6,776 nucleotides of DNA. It comes from Actinophytocola sp045807065. GTDB lineage: Bacteria; Actinomycetota; Actinomycetes; Mycobacteriales; Pseudonocardiaceae. Within the stretch, counting starts at the first letter, position 1, and every line of letters begins with the position of its first letter. The notes below the pieces were generated by a model, which was not told the origin of the DNA, searched no databases, and saw nothing but the letters and a program-made list of their open reading frames with translations. Made by a program: the position numbers and the translations under genes. Of this stretch, positions 1 to 3,858 are shown one piece after another. The stretch is taken from assembly GCF_045807065.1 (NCBI RefSeq), contig NZ_JBJMIE010000157.1:1-6776 (forward strand). Direction: 5' to 3'.

Positions 1-1
1 C

Positions 2-826
2 ACGCTCGTCTACGCGCTCGGCAGCCGGATGGACGTCGACTCGGTGCCGGGGGCCGCCGAGCACGCCTACACCGTCGCGACCCCCGAGCAGGCCGCGCGG
101 CTGCGGGAACGGGTCGGGGCCGGCGGGGTGGTGACGGTGGTCGGTGGTGGGCTGACCGGCATCGAGGCCGCCACGGAGCTGGCCGAGCAGCGTCCGGAGC
201 TGAAGGTCCGGCTGGTGACCGACGGCGTGCTCGGCGCGCGCCTGTCGGAGAAGGGCCGCCGGCACCTGCGCCGCACGGCCCAGCGGCTGGGGATCGAGGT
301 CCGCGACCAGGTGCGGGTCGCCGAGGTCCGGGCGGACGGCGTCGTACTGGCCGGGGGCGAGCACGTCGCCTCCGACGTCGTGGTGTGGACGACCGGCTTC
401 ACGGTGCCGTCGCTGGCGGCGGAGGCGGGGCTCGCGGTCGACGGGCACGGCCGGCTGATCGTCGACGAGAGCGCGCGGTCGACCTCGCACCCGGACGTCT
501 ACGGCATCGGGGACGCGGCGGCCATGCGGCTGTCCGGCGGGCAGGAGCTGCGGATGGCGTGTGCGACCGGGATGCCGGTGGCGCAGCTCGCGGTCCGCGC
601 GATCCGTGCCAGGCGGGCCGGCAGGCCGGTCAGGCCGTTGCGGTTCCGGTACGTGAACCAGTGCATCAGCCTCGGCCGGCGGGACGGCCTGATCCAGTTC
701 GTGAACCGGTACGACGAGCCGGTGGAGTGGGTGCTCACGGGCCGGCTCGCGGCGCTCTACAAGGAGACGATCGTCCGCGGGGCACTCCAGGTGCAACGCC
801 ACCCGGCGGTCCCGACTAGTTTCTGA
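2..826 (+). CDS. FAD/NAD(P)H-dependent oxidoreductase, NDH-2-like (5' truncated by window)
   Basis: C-terminal 274 residues of a pyridine nucleotide-disulfide oxidoreductase superfamily protein. The frame is open from base 2 and upstream of the first ATG (base 29) it encodes TLVYALGSR, the conserved strand just before the second dinucleotide-binding fold, so the ATG is internal. The NAD(P)H-binding Rossmann motif is VVGGGLTGIEAATELAE. Near the C-terminus, DVVVWTTGF and DVYGIGDAAA form the usual second FAD-contacting motif. No redox CxxC and no C-terminal membrane helix are visible. Family members of about 380-400 residues would leave roughly 110-120 residues outside the window, including the first FAD-binding GxGxxG. 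Likely role: flavin-mediated oxidation of NAD(P)H, either as a type II NADH dehydrogenase relative or a soluble reductase; the acceptor cannot be read from the sequence. The stop lies 3 bases before the S4 gene, suggesting one transcript. Confidence 0.88.
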   Translation, partial: TLVYALGSRMDVDSVPGAAEHAYTVATPEQAARLRERVGAGGVVTVVGGGLTGIEAATELAEQRPELKVRLVTDGVLGARLSEKGRRHLRRTAQRLGIEVRDQVRVAEVRADGVVLAGGEHVASDVVVWTTGFTVPSLAAEAGLAVDGHGRLIVDESARSTSHPDVYGIGDAAAMRLSGGQELRMACATGMPVAQLAVRAIRARRAGRPVRPLRFRYVNQCISLGRRDGLIQFVNRYDEPVEWVLTGRLAALYKETIVRGALQVQRHPAVPTSF

Positions 827-829
827 GGT

Positions 830-1189
830 GTGGAGTCGACGCGAGTTGACCGCTGGCTGTGGGCGGTCCGGCTGACGAAGACCCGCACGGACGCGGCGGC
901 GGCCTGCCGCGGCGGGCACGTGCGGGTCAACGACCGTCCCGCCAAGCCGGCCACCACCGTGGTACCCGGCGACGAGGTCCGCGTCCGCGCGGGTGGCACC
1001 ACGAAGGTGGTCGAGGTGGTCCGGATCATCCAGAAGCGGGTGGGTGCCCCGGACGCGGCGACGTGCTTCATCGACCGCACGCCGAAACCGCCGCCGGACG
1101 CGCTGGTGCCGGTCGCCCGCCGCGATCGTGGCGCCGGCCGGCCCACCAAGCGCGACCGGCGCGTGCTCGACAAGTTCCGTCAGGGCTGA
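830..1189 (+). CDS. S4-domain RNA-binding protein, Hsp15-like
   Basis: A 119-residue protein with an N-terminal S4 fold at about residues 5-65: VDRWLWAVR, then TRTDAAAACRGGHVRVN with the typical RNA-contacting loop, then PGDEVRVR. A basic tail follows, including RRDRGAGRPTKRDRR. Length and layout match the Hsp15 (HslR) group, which in E. coli binds free 50S subunits carrying a stalled nascent chain; that function is inferred by family here. The GTG start at 830 is chosen because homologues, as I recall them, begin MESTRVDRWLWAVR and no other start precedes the S4 core. There is no well-spaced Shine-Dalgarno: a GAGG sits directly against the start and the upstream stop is only 3 bases away, so translation probably depends on coupling with the oxidoreductase. 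The last 10 bases overlap the 3' end of the convergent ChaB gene. Confidence 0.9.
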   Translation: MESTRVDRWLWAVRLTKTRTDAAAACRGGHVRVNDRPAKPATTVVPGDEVRVRAGGTTKVVEVVRIIQKRVGAPDAATCFIDRTPKPPPDALVPVARRDRGAGRPTKRDRRVLDKFRQG

Positions 1190-1584
1190 GCGCGCCGGCG
1201 GGCGGTCTGCCTGTTGTTGGCCTTCTGCAGCGCGTCGACCAGCTCCTGCTTGCTCATGCTCGACCGGCCCGGGATCTCGAGGCGCTGGGCCAGCTCGTAC
1301 AGGTGCTTCTTCGACGCGTTCGCGTCCACGCCGCCGGCCGTCCCGGTCGGGCGCCGGTTGGCGCCGCGGGCGGCCTGGGCGTCGGACGGGCCGCGCTTCT
1401 CCTTCGGCTCCCAGTGGTCGCCGACCTTCTCGAACGAGTGCTTCAGCGCCGCGAAGGCGGTCTGGTGGGCGCGGCGGCCCTCGCCGTAGGTCTCGGCCGC
1501 CGAGTCGTGTGCCTTCACCCAGGTCCGCTGCGCCTTCCGCGGTGAGCGGCGCAGGGTGCTCGGCATGACCTCCTCGCCAGGCAT
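1180..1584 (-). CDS. ChaB-domain protein with C-terminal Rho_N/SAP-like module
   Basis: A 134-residue protein. Residues about 7-61 match the ChaB family: PSTLRRSPRKAQRTWVKAHD, YGEGRRAHQTAFAALKHSF and VGDHWEPK. ChaB in E. coli is named as a regulator of the ChaA Ca2+/Na+-H+ antiporter, although its biochemistry is poorly defined. A polar linker (about 62-86) leads to a helix-extended loop-helix at about 88-124, with SKKHLYELAQRLEIPGRSSM and SKQELVDALQKA, typical of Rho_N/SAP nucleic-acid-binding modules, and then a basic tail. The start at 1584 is supported by a well-placed AGGAG and by the family's usual MPG-EE-PSTL opening. The gene follows the Na+/H+ antiporter on the same strand after 62 bases, in which only a 4-bp hairpin (1635-1645, no T-run) is seen, so cotranscription is likely. 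It could act in cation-stress control or nucleic-acid binding; the sequence does not decide. Confidence 0.9.
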   Translation of the reverse strand: MPGEEVMPSTLRRSPRKAQRTWVKAHDSAAETYGEGRRAHQTAFAALKHSFEKVGDHWEPKEKRGPSDAQAARGANRRPTGTAGGVDANASKKHLYELAQRLEIPGRSSMSKQELVDALQKANNRQTARRRAQP

Positions 1585-1590
1585 GCTCTT

Positions 1591-1595
1591 CTCCT
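1591..1595 (-). promoter_or_regulatory. Shine-Dalgarno of the ChaB-domain gene
   Basis: On the minus strand AGGAG lies 6 bases upstream of the ATG at 1584, inside a purine-rich GAGAGGAGAAGAG stretch. This favours 1584 over the internal ATG at 1566, whose own GAGGAGG is only 2 bases away and too close to work well. Confidence 0.7.
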
Positions 1596-1646
1596 CTCAC
1601 CGGTCCGCGAGCACAGGGTTGCCGTCGGCCGCCCGGGTGAAACCCC

Positions 1647-3524
1647 CTAGCCGAGCTGCTGGTCCACGTAGCACCAGCGCCAGGTCTCGCCCGGTTCGGC
1701 GCTGCGCATCACCGGGTGGCGGGTGTCGTGGAAGTGCTTGGTCGCGTGGTTGCCGGGGGAGGAGTCGCAGCAGGCGACGTTGCCGCACTTGAGGCACATG
1801 CGCAGGTGCACCCAGCTGATGCCCTCCTCGACGCAGGCTTCGCACCTGTCCGGCGAGTTGGCCTCGACGTCCTTCCACCGGTGGTCGAGGTGTTTGCACG
1901 AGCCCGCGGTGGCGACCGGGGTGTGCAGCTCGCGGGTCATCTCGGGCTGCCCGTCGTCCTCGCGGTCGAGCATGGACTCCTCGATGTCGAGCCGTGCCAG
2001 CACGCGCCGCAGGACGGTGTCGTCGGCGCTGCCGCTGTCGCGGGCGCGCAGGAACTCCTCGCGTTCGACCTGGAGCAGCTCCAGGCGCAGGCGGCGGTAG
2101 GTGTCGCTGGGGGTCTCGGGCAGCGGGCTGCGCCGGCCGAGCTGCTCCCACGCCGAGTCGGACCGGTCCCGCAGCCGGTCCCGCAGCCGCCGGACGACCT
2201 CCTCGGGGTCGTTGGGGCCGCGGATCTCCTCCAGCTTCTCCAGCGCCACCCGGGTCATGTCGTTGAGGACGGCGGCCTCCTGCAGCGCGTCCTCGGCCGG
2301 GTCGGGCGTGGGCAGCCGCAGGCGGCGGATCAGCCCGGGCAGTGTCATGCCCTGGACGAGCAGCGTGCCGGCCACGACCACGAACGCGGCGAGCAGCAGC
2401 ACGGGTCGCTGCGGGGTGTCGGGGGGCAGGATGAACGCGGCGGCGAGGGTGACCACGCCGCGCATGCCCGCCCAGGCGAGCACGGCCGAGTAGGTCCACG
2501 GCCAGACGGACCTCTTCCTCAGGCCGAACCGGCGCATGACGCGCTTGATCATGCCGATGCCGATCATCCACAGGATCCGGGAGAGGATCGTGGTGACGAG
2601 CACGGCCAGGCAGATGCCGATGACCATGGCGACCGACACGCCGCTGTCCACCACCGCCTGGACGATCCACCGCAGCTGCAGGCCGATCAGCAGGAAGACC
2701 ATGTTCTCCAGCAGGAACTGGATGGTCTGCCAGTTGTGCTGGCTCGCGATCCGCGCCGACCCGGACAGGATCGCCGGCGACTTGTGCCCGAGGATGATGC
2801 CCGTGACGATCACCGCGAGCACGCCGGAGCCGTGTACCACCTCGGCGAGCAGGTAGGCCACGAACGGCACGGCGAAGGAGAGCGCGGTGTCGCTGACCAG
2901 GTCGGTGAGCCGTTGCCGCACGTAGCTCGCGGCGAAGCCGATCAGCGCGCCCGCGATCACCCCGCCGGCCACGGCGAGCAGGAAGTCGACCCCGACCTGC
3001 AGGATCGTGATCGACCCGGCGATGGCGGCGATGGCGGTGCGCAGCGCGACCAGTGCGGTCGCGTCGTTGAACAGGCTCTCGCCCTCGATCAGTCGGATCA
3101 GCTTGCGCGGCATCCCGACCCGCTGCGCCACCGCGCTGGCCGCGACCGCGTCCGTCGGCGCGACGACCGCCCCGAGCGCGATGCCCGCCGCCAGCGGCAG
3201 CCCGGGCACGACCGCCCAGACCACCAGCCCCACGACGACGGTCGTGAAGATCACCAGCCCGACGGACAGCAGCGCGATCGGCCCCCGCAGCTTGCGGTAG
3301 TCCAGCAGCGAGGTCTGGATCGCGGCCGAGTACAACAACGGCGGCAACAGACCGACGAGCACCACCTCGGGCGAGAGCCGGTAGTCCGGCACCCCGGGCA
3401 CGAACGACGCCACGACCCCGACGGTGATCAGACACAGCGGCTCCGACCAGTCGAACCGCCGCGCCACCGCCGTGAAGACGAGCACCGCCACCACCAACGC
3501 CACAAACTGAGCCGCGATTTCCAC
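1647..3524 (-). CDS. CPA1-family Na+/H+ antiporter with C-terminal UBP-type zinc finger
   Basis: A 625-residue integral membrane protein. Residues 1-400 hold about 12-13 hydrophobic segments with CPA1 (NhaP/NHE-type) hallmarks: APTDAVAAS at 122-130 (T124-D125), EGESLFNDATALV at 147-159 (the Asn153-Asp154 ion-binding pair) and AGMRGVVTLAAAF at 352-364. It should exchange cytoplasmic Na+ (or K+) for external H+. Residues about 410-525 are a charged, probably helical or coiled-coil cytoplasmic region. Residues about 543-621 are a UBP-type zinc finger: C543-x-H545, C561-x2-C564, C577-x2-C580, C585/C586 and H593, H597/H599, H603, then PGETWRWCYVD. All expected metal ligands appear present. Ordinary NhaP proteins lack this module; bacteria also encode it as small free-standing proteins. 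The GTG start at 3524 has AGGGA 10 bases upstream and leaves a short N-terminus before TM1; there is no earlier in-frame start nearby. The ChaB-domain gene lies downstream. Confidence 0.93.
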   Translation of the reverse strand: MEIAAQFVALVVAVLVFTAVARRFDWSEPLCLITVGVVASFVPGVPDYRLSPEVVLVGLLPPLLYSAAIQTSLLDYRKLRGPIALLSVGLVIFTTVVVGLVVWAVVPGLPLAAGIALGAVVAPTDAVAASAVAQRVGMPRKLIRLIEGESLFNDATALVALRTAIAAIAGSITILQVGVDFLLAVAGGVIAGALIGFAASYVRQRLTDLVSDTALSFAVPFVAYLLAEVVHGSGVLAVIVTGIILGHKSPAILSGSARIASQHNWQTIQFLLENMVFLLIGLQLRWIVQAVVDSGVSVAMVIGICLAVLVTTILSRILWMIGIGMIKRVMRRFGLRKRSVWPWTYSAVLAWAGMRGVVTLAAAFILPPDTPQRPVLLLAAFVVVAGTLLVQGMTLPGLIRRLRLPTPDPAEDALQEAAVLNDMTRVALEKLEEIRGPNDPEEVVRRLRDRLRDRSDSAWEQLGRRSPLPETPSDTYRRLRLELLQVEREEFLRARDSGSADDTVLRRVLARLDIEESMLDREDDGQPEMTRELHTPVATAGSCKHLDHRWKDVEANSPDRCEACVEEGISWVHLRMCLKCGNVACCDSSPGNHATKHFHDTRHPVMRSAEPGETWRWCYVDQQLG

Positions 3525-3557
3525 AGACCAATCATCCCTGTGTACCGAGGTGGCGCA

Positions 3558-3578
3558 CTCCGGTGGTCGGATCCGGAG
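3558..3578. repeat. Inverted repeat CTCCGG-N9-CCGGAG, possible operator
   Basis: Perfect 6-base arms (3558-3563 and 3573-3578) flank 9 bases, giving about two helical turns end to end, as expected for a dimeric regulator's site. It lies 34 bases upstream of the antiporter start, where a bound protein could act on antiporter transcription. It overlaps the first copy of the TGGTCGGATCCG repeat. Chance occurrence in GC-rich DNA is possible. Confidence 0.3.
3564..3575. repeat. 12-base direct repeat TGGTCGGATCCG, copy 1
   Basis: Identical to bases 3680-3691, 116 bases away in the same orientation. The core CGGATCCG is self-complementary. Copy 1 lies near the antiporter start, copy 2 near the putative fn3-gene promoter, so one regulator binding both could coordinate the two divergent transcripts. 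This is inference. Confidence 0.35.
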
Positions 3579-3674
3579 CGGACGTGCACCCCCACGAGAC
3601 GTTCCGCGCGTCAGAGCGGGACCCGCGTGGCGAACCCGCGGCCGACGCGCGCCGGACGACGCGGCCGTGTGCGC

Positions 3675-3683
3675 TGCTATGGT
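3675..3683 (+). promoter_or_regulatory. Possible extended -10 (TGCTATGGT) of the fn3-moxR operon
   Basis: TATGGT at 3678-3683 fits the actinobacterial TANNNT -10 pattern, and a TG one base upstream fits an extended -10. No good TTGACN hexamer lies 16-19 bases upstream, so the call is weak. Transcription from about 3690 would give a leader of about 170 bases and place the start point inside the palindrome at 3682-3693. Confidence 0.25.
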
Positions 3684-3693
3684 CGGATCCGAC
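3680..3693. repeat. Direct repeat copy 2 with perfect palindrome GTCGGATCCGAC, operator candidate
   Basis: Bases 3680-3691 repeat the 12-mer of 3564-3575. Bases 3682-3693 extend its core to a perfect 12-base palindrome. It overlaps the possible -10 box and predicted start point, the position expected for a repressor site acting on the fn3-moxR operon. No known regulator consensus was recognised. Confidence 0.35.
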
Positions 3694-3730
3694 TATTGCG
3701 GCGGTGAGGCGGAAAGAAACCTGCCGGGGT

Positions 3731-3763
3731 GGGCAATCCGCTCGCCGGGTGGTGGCGAAGCCC
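3731..3763 (+). promoter_or_regulatory. Foldable leader element (hairpin with asymmetric internal loop)
   Basis: GGGC (3731-3734) can pair with GCCC (3760-3763). Inside, CCGCTC (3738-3743) pairs with GGGTGG (3747-3752) including two G-U pairs, over a GCC loop, leaving an AAT / TGGCGAA internal loop. An alternative fold pairs TCGCC (3742-3746) with GGCGA (3754-3758). The layout loosely recalls the P2 arm of class I c-di-GMP (GEMM) riboswitches, but the conserved tetraloop and 3' half are not recognisable, so I assign no ligand. Confidence 0.15.
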
Positions 3764-3846
3764 CTGTGGTCGGCGAGTTCGACGGTCGATTTCGGTGGTC
3801 TGGGGCGGACCGGGCCTCGGTGGCATCCGTGCGGGTCATGGAAAGT

Positions 3847-3851
3847 GGGGG
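3847..3851 (+). promoter_or_regulatory. Shine-Dalgarno supporting the GTG start at 3859
   Basis: GGGGG lies 7 bases upstream of GTG 3859. The alternative in-frame ATG at 3838 has only GCGGGTC in front of it. The site therefore favours 3859 but does not exclude 3838, which would add 7 residues. Confidence 0.45.
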
Positions 3852-3858
3852 CTTTGTC

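Larger units (their letters stand above)
3525..3858. other. Divergent intergenic regulatory region
   Basis: 334 bases separate the divergent antiporter and fn3 genes. No reading frame here resembles a known family. The frame of the fn3 gene stays open back to 3550, but its translation is Arg/Pro/Gly-rich and lacks domain-like features, so I treat it as noncoding. The stretch carries two copies of a 12-base repeat, a 6+6 inverted repeat, a 12-base palindrome, a possible extended -10 box and a foldable leader segment. I could not find a convincing promoter for the minus-strand antiporter. Confidence 0.6.

Noticed and set aside
1564..1566. Internal ATG as start of the ChaB-domain gene
   Set aside because: Its GAGGAGG is only 2 bases away, while ATG 1584 has AGGAG at 6 bases and gives the family-typical N-terminus.
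1635..1645. GGGT-GAA-ACCC hairpin between the antiporter and ChaB genes as a terminator
   Set aside because: The stem is only 4 bp and no T-run follows on either strand, too weak to call.
1716..3707. A 663-codon open frame on the + strand opposite the antiporter, and a 644-codon minus-strand frame at 1597-3531
   Set aside because: Their translations are dominated by Arg/Ala/Gly or Asp/His/Gln/Pro with no domain pattern. The antiporter frame has clear CPA1 and zinc-finger motifs. Long shadow frames are expected in GC-rich DNA.
3700..3800. Cobalamin or c-di-AMP (ydaO) riboswitch, suggested by AAACCTGCC and GGGGTGGGCAATCC
   Set aside because: The remaining conserved blocks of those classes (the rest of the B12 box; CAGCTAACCTCGCAGGC for ydaO) are absent.
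3550..3858. N-terminal extension of the fn3 protein by up to 103 residues
   Set aside because: The frame is open, but its translation is Arg/Pro/Gly-rich without homology-like features. It covers the palindromes and likely promoter, and the Arg-rich-then-TM start from 3859 looks like a genuine N-terminus. ATG 3838 remains a possible alternative.
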